A stretch of 64,000 nucleotides of DNA from Deltaproteobacteria bacterium (GCA_009668975.1 SBEG01000015.1:30073-94072); one strand, 5' to 3'; positions 54,074 through 63,922 are shown, numbered from the stretch's first letter. Notes: generated by a model not told the origin, from the sequence alone. Numbers and translations are program-made.

Positions 54074-54521
54074 ATATAAGCTCCCAGACGGTCATGACAC
54101 AGACCGGTGCAGCGAAAAAAGCTGCTGCAATGCCGTTGCAACTCCAAACATTCCCGGACTCCGAACCAGAAAGATAGTTTTCCCGATTCACCCCGGAAAC
54201 CGGTAAAACCGCTATCAAAAAGACTTTGCGCGGGTTCAATCTTTATAACATAGGTTCAAAACGACAGCAACCGCTAATCCGCTGATTTTCCTTGTCGTAC
54301 AAGTGGAAAGGCACGCTGAAACGGCAAGAGGAGAATTGAGACATGGTCCCCTAAACCGGCAAAACGAAACACCGGAAACTGCATGCAGCCAGTGAAGTTC
54401 GGATGTCAACGGGAGGATATGCAAGGAACTAACCAGCTACCGGCACAACCATCAGGACACAAGGGAGATTCTGTGTTTTCAGGCGGTCGTGGCAACCGGT
54501 AAGCCAAGAGGGGGAACGAGC
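54074..54521. other. 448-bp intergenic region without recognised features
   Basis: It lies upstream of nadC and downstream of the tRNA terminator, so it should hold the nadC promoter. A short minus-strand frame at 54236-54424 and the frame at 54406-55050, which runs through both tRNA genes, are not credible proteins. Confidence 0.5.
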
Positions 54522-54568
54522 AAAAAAAAAAGCCCTCGTCTCCTGTTGTGGATGCGAGGGCTTCAGAA
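54522..54568 (-). terminator. rho-independent terminator of the tRNA transcript
   Basis: On the minus strand GAAGCCCTCG and CGAGGGCTTT form a hairpin followed by a run of ten T, four bases past the tRNA-Glu 3' end. Confidence 0.93.
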
Positions 54569-54572
54569 TGAA

Positions 54573-54647
54573 TGGTGATCCCAAGGGGACTTGAACCCCT
54601 GTTACCGACGTGAAAGGCCAGTGTCCTAACCGCTAGACGATGGGACC
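54573..54647 (-). tRNA. tRNA-Glu (TTC)
   Basis: A 75-nt cloverleaf with encoded CCA. The acceptor GGTCCCA pairs with TGGGATC, the anticodon loop is CTTTCAC, and the T-loop is GGTTCAAGTCC. It lies 49 bp after tRNA-Gln on the same strand. Confidence 0.96.
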
Positions 54648-54696
54648 GAAATTTTCCTGCAATCTTATCTTTGCTTGCCAGTGATGGCTCCAGTGA

Positions 54697-54770
54697 TGGC
54701 TGGGGGACAAGGATTCGAACCTTGGTTGGCGGAGTCAGAGTCCGCAGTCCTGCCGCTAGACGATCCCCCA
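54697..54770 (-). tRNA. tRNA-Gln (CTG)
   Basis: A 74-nt cloverleaf with encoded CCA. The acceptor TGGGGGA pairs with TCCCCCA, discriminator G. The anticodon loop ACTCTGACT gives CTG, and the T-loop is GGTTCGAATCC. A 12-base direct repeat (GTGATGGCTCCA-type) straddles the 3' end. Confidence 0.95.
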
Positions 54771-54832
54771 ACAGGCAGAATAGGTATATACCAAAGTCAC
54801 GCGTCGCCGTCAAGCCTTTTCGCTTGCACGGA

Positions 54833-55396
54833 CTAGAATGCCAATTGATCACCATTCTGCGGAATCTCTGCCGCGCCCGCCTCCAGTACTCGGATATTCG
54901 CCGGGATATATTTATGATTACGCTCCGGAAGACTGAGCTTGAGAGCCTCGGCCAGAGCCGCAAGCGAGACCACCCCGGTCCTTGCGGCATATGCTCCGAC
55001 CGCAACCATGTTGACCATTCGAGGCTCCCCAACCTTCTGCGCAATTGCATTCATGTTAAGTGAAATAATCTCAACATCGTCCCGATTAAATTCAGCCAGC
55101 TCAACCAGTGAAGAATTAACGATACAAATCCCACCTGCCTTGATTTTCCCGGCATATTTGTCCATGGACAACTGGTTGAGAATCACCCCGACGGAAGGAT
55201 TTCCAATGACCGGTGAGCCAACATCCCCATCAGCGATAACGACCGTGCAGTGTGCCGCTCCACCCCTCTTTTCCACTCCGTATGACGGCAGGAAAGAAAC
55301 ATTTTTTCCTTCGATTATGGCAGCATGGGCTAAAAGAGTACCTGCAAGGAGTACCCCCTGACCACCGAAACCGGACATAAACATATCATGCCTCAT
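54833..55396 (-). CDS. korC: 2-oxoacid:ferredoxin oxidoreductase, gamma subunit
   Basis: 187 aa with the gamma-subunit start MFMSGFGGQGVLLAGTLL and the conserved SYGVEKRGGAAHCTVVI. Part of a four-subunit enzyme that oxidatively decarboxylates a 2-oxoacid, most likely 2-oxoglutarate, reducing ferredoxin; in a reductive cycle it can run backwards. The ATG at 55396 has GGGGG upstream. Last gene of korDABC, followed by the two tRNAs. Confidence 0.93.
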   Translation of the reverse strand: MRHDMFMSGFGGQGVLLAGTLLAHAAIIEGKNVSFLPSYGVEKRGGAAHCTVVIADGDVGSPVIGNPSVGVILNQLSMDKYAGKIKAGGICIVNSSLVELAEFNRDDVEIISLNMNAIAQKVGEPRMVNMVAVGAYAARTGVVSLAALAEALKLSLPERNHKYIPANIRVLEAGAAEIPQNGDQLAF

Positions 55397-55456
55397 GCGC
55401 AATCCCCCAATTCACTCAATGAAATCCTAGCTCCTTAATCGGCATTCAACCACAAA

Positions 55457-56200
55457 TCAGTGGCTCGAGGTATCTTTAAAGACACCGAGTTTGAAATACT
55501 CACACATCTCGCTCCCGACCCTTTCGTTCGCAGCTACAGCATTCATACCCCAGTTGGTCGGACACGCAGATAAAACTTCAACGAACGAAAAACCCTTTCC
55601 TTCAACCTGATACTGGAAAGCTTTTTTAATCTGACGCTTTGCATCCATGAGGTGTTTTGGTGAGTCTACTGCCGTCCTTGCCGCAAAAGCTACGCCGTCC
55701 AACCCCGCTAACATTTCGGTGACCCTAATCGGAAAACCATCTTTTTCCGGCCTTCTGCCATACGGTGACGTTGAGGTTTTTTGACCAGGAAGCGTGGTTG
55801 GAGCCATCTGTCCTCCCGTCATACCATAGGTTGTATTATTTACAAATATAACCGTTATATCTTCGCCTCGGTTAGCAGCGTGAATTATCTCTGCCGTACC
55901 GATTGCCGCCAGATCTCCGTCACCCTGATAGGTGAAGACAATGCTTTCCGGCCTGGCCCGTTTAACCCCGGTTGCAACGGCTGGCGCACGACCGTGGGGA
56001 GCCTCAATAACGTCAATATCGAAATAGTGATACAAAAACACCGAACAACCGACGGATGCCACACCAATACTCTTTTCCTGAAGCTCAAACTCATCCAACG
56101 CCTCTGCCACCAGCCGATGGATTGTCCCATGGTGGCAGCCAGGACAAAAATGGGTTTGAACATCTTTCAATGCTGCGGGTTTATTGAATACCTGTTGCAT
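55457..56200 (-). CDS. korB: 2-oxoacid:ferredoxin oxidoreductase, beta (ThDP) subunit
   Basis: 247 aa. FCPGCHHGTIHRL at the N-terminus, SVGCSVF, and the ThDP/Mg motif GDGDLAAIG followed by NNTTYGMTGGQMAPTT are all typical beta-subunit features. GAGG precedes the ATG. It pairs with korA to form the catalytic core. Confidence 0.95.
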   Translation of the reverse strand: MQQVFNKPAALKDVQTHFCPGCHHGTIHRLVAEALDEFELQEKSIGVASVGCSVFLYHYFDIDVIEAPHGRAPAVATGVKRARPESIVFTYQGDGDLAAIGTAEIIHAANRGEDITVIFVNNTTYGMTGGQMAPTTLPGQKTSTSPYGRRPEKDGFPIRVTEMLAGLDGVAFAARTAVDSPKHLMDAKRQIKKAFQYQVEGKGFSFVEVLSACPTNWGMNAVAANERVGSEMCEYFKLGVFKDTSSH

Positions 56201-56260
56201 TTTGTAACCTCGACAGTGGTACTTGAATTTATCACCAGCAAAGTGCCGTTGAGGGGAGTG

Positions 56261-57316
56261 TTAAAGATACTTTCTGATCTGCTCCAGAAGCTCTTCCGGG
56301 GTCGGGAGAGAACCGGTTCCCGAAGGCCTGCCGTAGAAGTTGACCTCCGCATCACGCGCAACAGAGAGCCTGACATCCTCTACCATCTGTCCGGTATTGA
56401 GCTCAATATCCAGAATCTTCTTGCAGCGAGTGGTAAGGGAAGCAAAAGCCTGCACAGGGAATGGAAAGAGCGTTATCGGCCGCAACAGACCGACCTTGAG
56501 ACCCTCCTCCCTGGCCATCATCACCGCCGATTTCGCAATCCTTGCAGCTGACCCGAATCCGGTAACGATCAGAGCAGCATCGGAAGTCTCATACTCCTCC
56601 CAGCGAGCCTCCTTTTCTTGTAACTGCTGATATTTGGCATGAAGTTTCCAGTTATGCGCCTCCAGTTCCCCGTCACCGAGAAAAAGAGATTTGACGATCC
56701 GTTGCTCACCACCCCCTGTACCGCGAAGGGCCCAATCCTTGGCCGGGAGTTCTTTCTTCGGTCGCGGGTGCGGAATTAGGGGTTCTTTCATCTGGCCGAC
56801 AACGGAATCAGCGAGAATCATGACCGGTGTACGGTAAATATCCGCAAGGTCAAAAGCGTGCATCGTCATATCATACATTTCCTGGATTGACGCCGGCGCT
56901 ATCACAACCATATGGTACCCACCATGTCCGCCACCCTTGACCGCCTGGAAGTAATCTCCCTGGGAAGCATCAATCCCGCCAAGTCCCGGTCCTGAGCGGG
57001 AGATATTCACAATGAGGCACGGCAACTCCATTCCTGCCATATAAGAAATGGCTTCCAATTTCAAGGAAATCCCGGGACCGGATGACGAGGTCATAGCCCG
57101 TGCACCAGTTGCAGCAGCCCCCATCACCATGTTGATCGCAGCAATTTCACTCTCAGCCTGAATGAATTCACCCTTCAAACCGGGCATCTCCCGGGACATG
57201 AATTCCGGAATATCATTTTGTGGCGTGATAGGATAGCCGAAATAGTAGCGACAGCCAGCTTCAATGGCCCCCATACAGATGGCCTCATTTCCTTTTACCA
57301 GCAAACGATTTGGCAA
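56261..57316 (-). CDS. korA: 2-oxoacid:ferredoxin oxidoreductase, alpha subunit
   Basis: 351 aa with YPITPQNDIPEFMSREM, QAESEIAAINMVMGAAATGARAMT (split here by function only) and SSSGPGISLKLEAI, then LADSVVGQMKEP. It contains the substrate-binding domains. The start codon appears to be TTG at 57316, with AGGAGGG spaced five bases upstream; no better start is seen. It follows the ferredoxin gene by 147 bp. Confidence 0.94.
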   Translation of the reverse strand: MPNRLLVKGNEAICMGAIEAGCRYYFGYPITPQNDIPEFMSREMPGLKGEFIQAESEIAAINMVMGAAATGARAMTSSSGPGISLKLEAISYMAGMELPCLIVNISRSGPGLGGIDASQGDYFQAVKGGGHGGYHMVVIAPASIQEMYDMTMHAFDLADIYRTPVMILADSVVGQMKEPLIPHPRPKKELPAKDWALRGTGGGEQRIVKSLFLGDGELEAHNWKLHAKYQQLQEKEARWEEYETSDAALIVTGFGSAARIAKSAVMMAREEGLKVGLLRPITLFPFPVQAFASLTTRCKKILDIELNTGQMVEDVRLSVARDAEVNFYGRPSGTGSLPTPEELLEQIRKYL

Positions 57317-57463
57317 AACACCCTCCTGTTGACCGTAATCTCATCGCAGTCATTCTCCAAACAATCACAAGAACGACTAGTCATGATGCAGCATGCGATA
57401 AAATTAAAGATACTCCCTGCTTCTGGTCACATGTCTGTTTCCACACAGTAACTTAACAGCAAA

Positions 57464-57670
57464 CTATTTAAACACCAATATTGCCAGATCCGGACACATC
57501 TCGGCGCACAAAGCACAACCGGTACATTTGTGTTTTGCTTCACCCAGAATTGCCGGTGTATAGCCGTAATTATTTATCTGTTCACTCAAGACAATACATC
57601 CTTTCGGGCATGCTATGGTACATAATCCGCAACCTTTGCATCTCTGCTCATCAATTTCAATTTTAGGCAT
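57464..57670 (-). CDS. korD: 4Fe-4S ferredoxin subunit of the 2-oxoacid oxidoreductase
   Basis: A 68-aa ferredoxin with two cluster motifs, CKGCGLCTIACP and CTGCALCAEMCP. It should carry electrons from the KorAB core to free ferredoxin. The ATG at 57670 is chosen over a longer frame because AAGGAAAA precedes it. First gene of korDABC. Confidence 0.94.
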   Translation of the reverse strand: MPKIEIDEQRCKGCGLCTIACPKGCIVLSEQINNYGYTPAILGEAKHKCTGCALCAEMCPDLAILVFK

Positions 57671-57849
57671 ATAATTTTCCTTACAGTAGAAAGAAGTTGC
57701 TCCAGAGTGTTTCACAGGGAAAATACGGACTACAACAAGAGTTAAGTCAGTATTTTTTTATTTATTCCAGGCATTTCGCTTGATTTTAAGCATTTTTACG
57801 TTTAAATAAGAGAATATCGATTTGAACATCTTTTAAGGAGGGATAGAAA

Positions 57850-58341
57850 ATGCCCGCAACACTGGTTGAACTTGCCGCCAACATTGTCTCATCACACGCC
57901 TCTGTTAATGAAATGACGACAGAGGAGCTGCTGCAAGAGATTCAAAAAGTTTATGCAGCACTCCAGCAACTTGAAGTATCAGGAACAACTCTCGAAGCAC
58001 CCGCTGACTCAGAAAAAAAAGCTCCAACAATGAGCCTTAAAAAAGCTTTCCAGGCAGACCAGGTCTATTGCCTGATCTGTGGCAGAGGCGGGATGAAAAC
58101 CCTCGCCCGTCACCTCGCTCAGGCACACGGCTTAAAACCGGGCGAATACCGCAAGCAGTTTAACATTCCATCCAGCCAACCCTTGACTGCCAAAAATTTC
58201 TCAGAAGGCAGAAAGAAAATGGCTCAAGAAAGGGGACTGGCTGAAAATCTCGCAAAAGCACGCGCAGTCAGGGCAGCAAAACTGAAAGCGGAAAAAGCGG
58301 CACCAAAAAAACCGGGCCGCACAGCTAAGAAGAAAGTGTAA
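57850..58341 (+). CDS. MucR/Ros-family transcriptional regulator
   Basis: 163 aa with a Ros-type zinc finger, CLICGRGGMKTLARHLAQAH, then GLKPGEYRKQFNIP. The C-terminal half is Lys/Ala-rich (AAKLKAEKAAPKKPGRTAKKK), histone-like. MucR proteins silence AT-rich genes and control polysaccharide and motility in alphaproteobacteria, and homologues occur in Geobacter. AAGGAGGG precedes the ATG. The gene is divergent from korD. Confidence 0.9.
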   Translation: MPATLVELAANIVSSHASVNEMTTEELLQEIQKVYAALQQLEVSGTTLEAPADSEKKAPTMSLKKAFQADQVYCLICGRGGMKTLARHLAQAHGLKPGEYRKQFNIPSSQPLTAKNFSEGRKKMAQERGLAENLAKARAVRAAKLKAEKAAPKKPGRTAKKKV

Positions 58342-58362
58342 TTTCGCTCATCAGCTCTTAAT

Positions 58363-58409
58363 CGTCTGAACCCCGGTCCGGTAATGCTAGCCGTTCCGGG
58401 GCTCAGACG
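58363..58409. terminator. long hairpin between mucR and ctpA
   Basis: CGTCTGAACCCCGG and CCGGGGCTCAGACG pair at 13 of 14 positions around a 19-base loop. It lies between converging genes; no U-tract follows on either strand, so it may act as a protective or bidirectional terminator. Confidence 0.6.
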
Positions 58410-58437
58410 TATTGTCCCCTACCGAAAAGCTTGCACA

Positions 58438-59769
58438 CTATCCAGTTTTCTTCATGCTCTTCAAGATTTCCCATCCCTTCAGAAGATCAAGGGCCCGAAG
58501 AATCTGGTAATCTCCCTTGAACTGTTCATCCATCTTGTACGCCGGAAGCTTTTGATCCTTCTTATCGATCTTTTCCTCACTTCCTTCCGTTGCGATGTGA
58601 TTTTCAAGATCTTTTTCCCGGATGCTCAAGGTGTCTTTTTTCTCGGCAGCGGTAATTTCGAGACTCTCTACGATGATGTCAGGCGTTATCCCCTTTGCCT
58701 GAATCGAACGCCCTTTGGGAGTATAGTATTTGGCTGTCGTGAGCCTCAAACCGGAATCCTCGGACAGAGGAATAATAGTCTGCACGGAACCCTTGCCAAA
58801 ACTCTGAGTACCCAGAATAACTGCCCGGTTATGGTCCTGCAGGGCACCTGCCACGATCTCCGAGGCACTGGCGCTTCCACCATTTATGAGCACCACCATC
58901 GGGTAGCCAATCTCTTTTTTCCCTTTGCGAGAGGCGAATCTCATCTTTGCATCCGGGTCACGCCCTTCCGTATAGACAATCAGTTCTCCTTCAGCGACAA
59001 AATGATCCGCAACCCTGACCGCCTGGTCAAGAAGACCACCGGGATCGTTGCGAATATCAAGGATGAGCCCCTTGAGAGATCCGCCATTTTCCTGCTTCAA
59101 AGCCTGCAGTGCCTTGATAAGATCTTCGTCGGTTTTCTCCTGGAACTGGGCAATTCTGACATAGCCGTAGCCATTGTCGAGAGTCTTGAACTTGACACTC
59201 TTAACCTGAATAATGTCGCGCACCAGGGTGAACTCTTTCGGTTTATCAAAACCTTCCCGCATGATTGTTATGGTGACTTTGCTGCCCTTAGGCCCCCTCA
59301 TACGTTTTACCGCGTCAATGATCGTCATATCCTTGGTGAGTTTTTCCTCAATTTTAAGAATCTGGTCACCGGCCTTGATACCGGCACGAAAAGCCGGTGT
59401 ATCTTCTATGGGAGAAATAACCATCAGAAATCCGTCCTTTACTGTTATTTCTATGCCCAGACCACCGAAAGACCCTTTCGTTTCAATTTTCATTTCCTTG
59501 TACATTTCAGGAGGCAGGAAGGAACTGTGGGGGTCAAGCGAAGAGAGCATCCCGTTGATGGCGCCATAGACCAACTTCTTTGTGTCAACCTCATCCACGT
59601 AATTTTTCTGGACAATCTTGAGTACATCGGTAAAAAGCTCGATAGATTCATAATCATTCCCGCTTTCCGCGGCACAACGATGCTGCACCCCGAAACCGAT
59701 GACCACAACCAAGGCGGAAATGGCGGCTATCAACAGGGCAATTTTGCTTCCTTTTCTTCTCGTTACCAT
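58438..59769 (-). CDS. ctpA: carboxy-terminal processing peptidase (S41)
   Basis: A 443-aa periplasmic protease: N-terminal membrane/signal segment, PDZ domain (GIEITVKDGFLMVISPIEDTP, GIKAGDQILKIE), and peptidase core with RNDPGGLL, the catalytic Ser in GGSASASEIVAGAL and the Lys in TQSFGKGSVQ. It trims C-termini of periplasmic or murein-related proteins. It lies 38 bp after envC, last in the ftsE-ftsX-envC-ctpA group. Confidence 0.95.
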   Translation of the reverse strand: MVTRRKGSKIALLIAAISALVVVIGFGVQHRCAAESGNDYESIELFTDVLKIVQKNYVDEVDTKKLVYGAINGMLSSLDPHSSFLPPEMYKEMKIETKGSFGGLGIEITVKDGFLMVISPIEDTPAFRAGIKAGDQILKIEEKLTKDMTIIDAVKRMRGPKGSKVTITIMREGFDKPKEFTLVRDIIQVKSVKFKTLDNGYGYVRIAQFQEKTDEDLIKALQALKQENGGSLKGLILDIRNDPGGLLDQAVRVADHFVAEGELIVYTEGRDPDAKMRFASRKGKKEIGYPMVVLINGGSASASEIVAGALQDHNRAVILGTQSFGKGSVQTIIPLSEDSGLRLTTAKYYTPKGRSIQAKGITPDIIVESLEITAAEKKDTLSIREKDLENHIATEGSEEKIDKKDQKLPAYKMDEQFKGDYQILRALDLLKGWEILKSMKKTG

Positions 59770-59807
59770 TTTTCCTCCAGAACTATGCTGAGTTAACCGT
59801 TTTCATT

Positions 59808-61010
59808 CTATCGAACCCAGGGAGCCGGATTTATCGGCTTTCCCTGGTATCTGATTTCGAAATAGAGCATCGCGCCGCGAGGAGAATCAACATCCCCGAC
59901 ACTCGCCAAAAGCTCATTCTTCCCGACATTCGCTCCAACCCGTTTGAAAACTTTGGAATTGTGGGCATACAGACTGAAAAACCCGTCACCATGGTCCACA
60001 ATCACCATATTTCCATACCCCTTGAAATAATTCGAGAAGACAATCGTTCCGGGATAAATGGAACGTACGTCTGCCCCGGCAGGCGCAGCAATGGATATTC
60101 CATTGCTAATCGTATATGAACTGAACTCAGGGTGCTTATGTCTGCCGAAGGAGCCAATAATCCGGCCTTGTGTTGGTAATGAAAGTCGGCCCTTTTGGGC
60201 ACCGAAACCGGTGGAAGTAGCTGGCGGGACAAAGGGAGTACCCTCTTTCTTCGCTGACTGAACAGCGCGCTTACGCGTTTTTGCAGTATATCGCTTTCTG
60301 CTGGCTGCTTCAAGTTTTTCCACGATCGATTGCAGTCGCCGGGAATTAGCCTCAAGCTCCTGTAATGACGCTATATAGGCTTTCTTATCCTCGCGGACTT
60401 TCAAAAGCAGGGTTGCCTTGCTCGCTTTCTCAGCCTCAATTTCCTGTTTTTTGACCAAGATGCTCTGTTTGAGATTCTCCTTGCGGCGAACATCCAGCTC
60501 GATACTCGCCTTAAGCTCTTTTAGTTTTCCGATTCGTTCATTGTATTCCGCTACCCGCTGGCGATCATTCTCCAATAGGGATTTCATGTAGCGGAGATTT
60601 TCCAGCATCCCGGGCAAAGACTCTGAAGAAAAGAGGAAGCGGATGTTACCCACCTCACCGGCCTTGTAAACCGCAACCAGACGATTCTGAATCAACTTCT
60701 TTCTGGCTTCGACATCCTTCACGACAATTTCGATTTCGGACCGGGTTTTTTCAAGTCCATTCTCAACAGCTTTCATGTCCCGGTTAAGAACTGAAAGACT
60801 CTGTTCCTTACTCCGTAGACTTTGATCTATTTTTGACAACTCACTGGATACGGCGCTTTCCACCTGAGCTGTCTTGGTGATCAGGCGTTTTTTCTCACGA
60901 ATCTCTTTTTTAATTCCTTGGAGCTGCTTTTTGGCATCAGCAGACCATGCGGAAGGTGAGAAACCGGAGATGACAATTAGAAATATGAGTACAATAATTG
61001 GCATGGTCAC
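59808..61010 (-). CDS. envC: murein hydrolase activator EnvC (M23-like)
   Basis: 400 aa: signal peptide, two long coiled-coil stretches (about residues 25-110 and 150-245), then a LytM domain (IVDHGDGFFSLYAHNSKVF, LYFEIRYQGKPINPAPW). The active M23 motif HxH is replaced by LYFEIR, as in EnvC, which activates amidases but is not itself an enzyme. It starts with GTG 61010, overlapping the ftsX stop (GTGA); an ATG at 61004 is also possible. Confidence 0.92.
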   Translation of the reverse strand: MTMPIIVLIFLIVISGFSPSAWSADAKKQLQGIKKEIREKKRLITKTAQVESAVSSELSKIDQSLRSKEQSLSVLNRDMKAVENGLEKTRSEIEIVVKDVEARKKLIQNRLVAVYKAGEVGNIRFLFSSESLPGMLENLRYMKSLLENDRQRVAEYNERIGKLKELKASIELDVRRKENLKQSILVKKQEIEAEKASKATLLLKVREDKKAYIASLQELEANSRRLQSIVEKLEAASRKRYTAKTRKRAVQSAKKEGTPFVPPATSTGFGAQKGRLSLPTQGRIIGSFGRHKHPEFSSYTISNGISIAAPAGADVRSIYPGTIVFSNYFKGYGNMVIVDHGDGFFSLYAHNSKVFKRVGANVGKNELLASVGDVDSPRGAMLYFEIRYQGKPINPAPWVR

Positions 61011-61951
61011 AAACTGATAAATCTTTTAAGGGATGCAAGACTTCCAAGAAAACCAAGGGCTGCGCCGGCTGACACCAAGGCCACCAAGTAGTTGAGAGGA
61101 AGGAAAAGCAACCCTGCCTCCATGGTATTAAAACTGAAAAAGAAGTCGGCATTTTGGAGAAAAGCCAGGTAGACGCCCAAAAGAAAAAGTATCGCCAGTG
61201 CCGCCCCGATAACACCTTGCACTACCCCTTCGATGAGGAAAGGAATCTTGATAAACAGTCGGGTAGCACCCACAAGTCCCATCAATTCCAACTCATCTTT
61301 GCGAGCATAAATAGTCAACTTGATAGTATTTGCAACAATAAAAACCACGGCAAGGACAATAAATCCGGCCACCAGCAGCCCGGCAAAACGTATCAGATCC
61401 ATGAAATGACTGAAGCGCTGCACCCATTCCTCACCGTACTGAACTTCGTTGATCAGCGGTATCTTTTTCAGCCTTTCCACATAAAGAGAAATAGACTCGC
61501 TGTCGCGGTGCGCCTTTTTCAGCTGGATTTCAAGCGATGCCGGGAGGACATCGGGGGATACGCCGTCCAAGAGTGCTTCCTGTCCTTTGAGGCGATCATA
61601 AAATTTTTGAAGCGCCTCTTCCTGAGAAACATAGTGAATGTCCGCCGTCCCTTCCAGTGCGCGAATTTTTGTCTTGAGGGAGACAAGATCACTCGTTGAA
61701 AGACTCTGTTCGAAATAGGCTGTCACCTGCACCCTATCGCTCCAGTTTTCCGTTACCCGTTCCAGATTCACATAGATAAGCAACGCCAGGGAGAGAATCA
61801 AAAAAGCCAGGGTAATAGTTCCGATTGTTAAAAGGGTGACGAGAAGATTCTGTTTGAGATTGACAAAGGCCCTTTCCACAAAATAATGGATGCGCCCGCT
61901 AAAACCTTCTCGGGCAAGTTTCGGTCTTTTCGCAATCTTTTTACGCGGCAT
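61007..61951 (-). CDS. ftsX: cell division protein FtsX
   Basis: A 314-aa permease-like protein with four membrane helices: one near the N-terminus (LLVTLLTIGTITLAFLIL), a large periplasmic loop that binds EnvC, and three near the C-terminus (with KLTIYARKDELELMGLVGAT). The ATG at 61951 has GGAGG six bases upstream and overlaps the ftsE stop by 11 bp. With FtsE it signals to EnvC at the septum. Confidence 0.94.
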   Translation of the reverse strand: MPRKKIAKRPKLAREGFSGRIHYFVERAFVNLKQNLLVTLLTIGTITLAFLILSLALLIYVNLERVTENWSDRVQVTAYFEQSLSTSDLVSLKTKIRALEGTADIHYVSQEEALQKFYDRLKGQEALLDGVSPDVLPASLEIQLKKAHRDSESISLYVERLKKIPLINEVQYGEEWVQRFSHFMDLIRFAGLLVAGFIVLAVVFIVANTIKLTIYARKDELELMGLVGATRLFIKIPFLIEGVVQGVIGAALAILFLLGVYLAFLQNADFFFSFNTMEAGLLFLPLNYLVALVSAGAALGFLGSLASLKRFISL

Positions 61952-62609
61952 CGGCATCCTCCACGAGACGACCCTTATCAAGAACAATAAGCCGTTTGTG
62001 ACAATTATCGATAAGTCTTCTGTCATGGGTGGCAACAACCACGGTACTGCCCCGCACATTTGCCTCTCTCAATATGGAAAGAACAATTTCTTTGGACTCC
62101 TCATCAAGATTTCCTGTCGGCTCATCCGCCAGAATAATCTTTGGTTCGTTGACCAGGGCGCGAGCCAAAGCAACACGTTGCTGCTCGCCACCGGAGAGCC
62201 TGAGTGGTGTTGAATTGATTTTGTGCTCCATGCCCATTTGCTTGAGGACATGGTAGACGCGTTTGTTGATATCCTTTTTACCCCAGCCCATGACTTCCAG
62301 CGTCAATGCCACATTTTCTAATACAGTTCGTGAGGGGAGCAGCTTGAAATCCTGAAAGACAACGCCGACCTTGCGGCGAAGAAAAGGCAACTGGGAGGAA
62401 GTGAGTTTGGTAACATTGACGCCATCGATTACGATCTGCCCCCGCGTAGGTCTCAAAGCACCGTAGAGCAGCTTCAGCAAAGTCGATTTGCCTGCCCCGG
62501 AAACACCGGTCAGGAAGACAAATTCACCCTTGGGAATTTTCAGGGTCACATTGCTCAGAGCAGCACCATCACCCTGATACGACATGAACACATTGTGAAG
62601 TTGAATCAT
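61941..62609 (-). CDS. ftsE: cell division ATP-binding protein FtsE
   Basis: A 222-aa ABC ATPase: Walker [13 protein letters not shown]-loop VFQDFKLLP, signature [15 protein letters not shown], Walker [15 protein letters not shown] 62609 with GGAG upstream is preferred over the longer frame. Its product drives FtsX conformational change at division. Confidence 0.95.
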   Translation of the reverse strand: MIQLHNVFMSYQGDGAALSNVTLKIPKGEFVFLTGVSGAGKSTLLKLLYGALRPTRGQIVIDGVNVTKLTSSQLPFLRRKVGVVFQDFKLLPSRTVLENVALTLEVMGWGKKDINKRVYHVLKQMGMEHKINSTPLRLSGGEQQRVALARALVNEPKIILADEPTGNLDEESKEIVLSILREANVRGSTVVVATHDRRLIDNCHKRLIVLDKGRLVEDADAA

Positions 62610-62784
62610 TGAAAACACTCCGGGAGAAAGATAGGTTGTACCTTGCGAGGGAATCGGGTTCATGGGGCACTACCATGTAGCCCGCTAAAATGTAAGGGAG
62701 CAGCGAACCTGATCAAATTACCAGGGCACAACGAAAGTACTTTGCCGCGTTAATCTGCAGCAGGATGTGAAAAGATGGTGCCGT

Positions 62785-62970
62785 TCAGAAACGGACCATG
62801 GCAAATCCCCAGGCGGCATAGGAAAGGAGAAAAGCGGCGCCCCATGCTATGGCTGGTTTACTTGCAAAAGTACCATGAGTGGGAAAAGAAAAGTACAAAA
62901 AACCAGCGGCTGAACATATCCAACCCCAAATAGCTACCTCACAGAACAGTGCCCAGATTTCGTTTATCAC
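62785..62970 (-). CDS. small two-helix membrane protein (61 aa)
   Basis: It has two hydrophobic segments (ALFCEVAIWGWICSAAGFLY and AFLLSYAAWGFAMVRF). It would start with GTG 62970, overlapping the 3' end of the glycosyltransferase by 32 bp, so coupling is plausible. No family recognised. The overlap and length are the main support. Confidence 0.5.
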   Translation of the reverse strand: MINEIWALFCEVAIWGWICSAAGFLYFSFPTHGTFASKPAIAWGAAFLLSYAAWGFAMVRF

Positions 62971-63700
62971 GAGCGACTCCAGGGCGGAATAATCGTCTGA
63001 GTAAAGAACCGATTCTCAATTTCCAGACCATCACTACCGCTTCTCGAACAATCTTCTTCGACATCTTTGAGGTCCCTGCATGCCGATCGATAAAAATGAT
63101 CGGTACCTCGCCTATGTGAAAGCCTTTTTCCATACAGAGGAAGTTCATTTCAATCTGAAAAGAATATCCGTCAGAACAGACTTTATCCAGGTTGATTGAC
63201 TCAAGAACTTCTCGCCTGAAACATTTAAACCCGCTGGTACAATCAGAGACATTGAGTCCGGTGATCATCCTGGTATAAATAGTCGCGCAGTAACTCAGGA
63301 GAAGTCTTCTGATCGGCCAATTAACGACACTAACGCCTGTTTTGTACCGGGAACCGATAACAAGATCAAAAGATTCCGCCTGCTTGAGCAAGGACGGCAG
63401 ACTTTTCGGATCGTGCGAAAAATCGGCATCCATTTCGACAATAAACGATGCTCCTTCCTGCAGAGCAATTCGAAATCCTTCACGATACGCAGAACCTAGA
63501 CCAAGTTTACCTGTCCTCCGCAACAAAAAAATCCGTGAATCGCTTTCAGCCATTTTCTCAACAACATCACCAGTCCCGTCGGGAGAGTTGTCGTCAACAA
63601 CGAGGATGGAAATTCTTGGGTCCTGGGCGAGCACTTCCGGAATGATTCTGATGATGTTATCACATTCGTTATACGTTGGAATTACAACAAAAACTTTCAC
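62939..63700 (-). CDS. polyprenol-phosphate glycosyltransferase (dolichol-P-mannose-synthase type)
   Basis: A 253-aa GT2 enzyme: FVVIPTYNE at the start, VVDDNSPDGTGD, EMDADFSHDP (the D-x-D), and VIGSRYKTGVSV, then a C-terminal basic region. It should load a sugar from its nucleotide onto a polyprenyl phosphate on the cytoplasmic face. I use GTG at 63700 because the family begins here (VKVFVVIP); ATG 63724 and a longer frame to 63784 exist. It lies 26 bp or less from the small membrane gene. Confidence 0.85.
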   Translation of the reverse strand: MKVFVVIPTYNECDNIIRIIPEVLAQDPRISILVVDDNSPDGTGDVVEKMAESDSRIFLLRRTGKLGLGSAYREGFRIALQEGASFIVEMDADFSHDPKSLPSLLKQAESFDLVIGSRYKTGVSVVNWPIRRLLLSYCATIYTRMITGLNVSDCTSGFKCFRREVLESINLDKVCSDGYSFQIEMNFLCMEKGFHIGEVPIIFIDRHAGTSKMSKKIVREAVVMVWKLRIGSLLRRLFRPGVARDKRNLGTVL

Positions 63701-63896
63701 GCGACACAACCTTGCTAGCCACATAACTTGGGCAATATTTAGAAAAAGAACGACCGCCGGTTCAAACTGTAAAAAGATAAACACAAAGAATCTTAATATA
63801 TTAGCCCGGATAATGCAGAATAAGTTTTTTCCCTTTGCAAGTCAAGGGAAAGGGAGGGTCTCGAACTGGAAAGAAGGCGAGGTCCAGCAATAAAAA

Positions 63897-63922
63897 AAGG
63901 CCATGCAGTTGCATGACCTTTT
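63897..63922 (-). terminator. terminator after tRNA-Asp
   Basis: AAGGTCATGCA and TGCATGGCCTT pair around a two-base loop, followed on the minus strand by TTTTT. It lies eight bases past the tRNA 3' end. Confidence 0.85.

Noticed and set aside
54406..55050. Minus-strand frame of 214 codons
   Set aside because: It runs through both tRNA genes and their terminator.
58384..59796. Plus-strand frame of 470 codons
   Set aside because: Antisense to ctpA, whose catalytic Ser and Lys motifs are clear.
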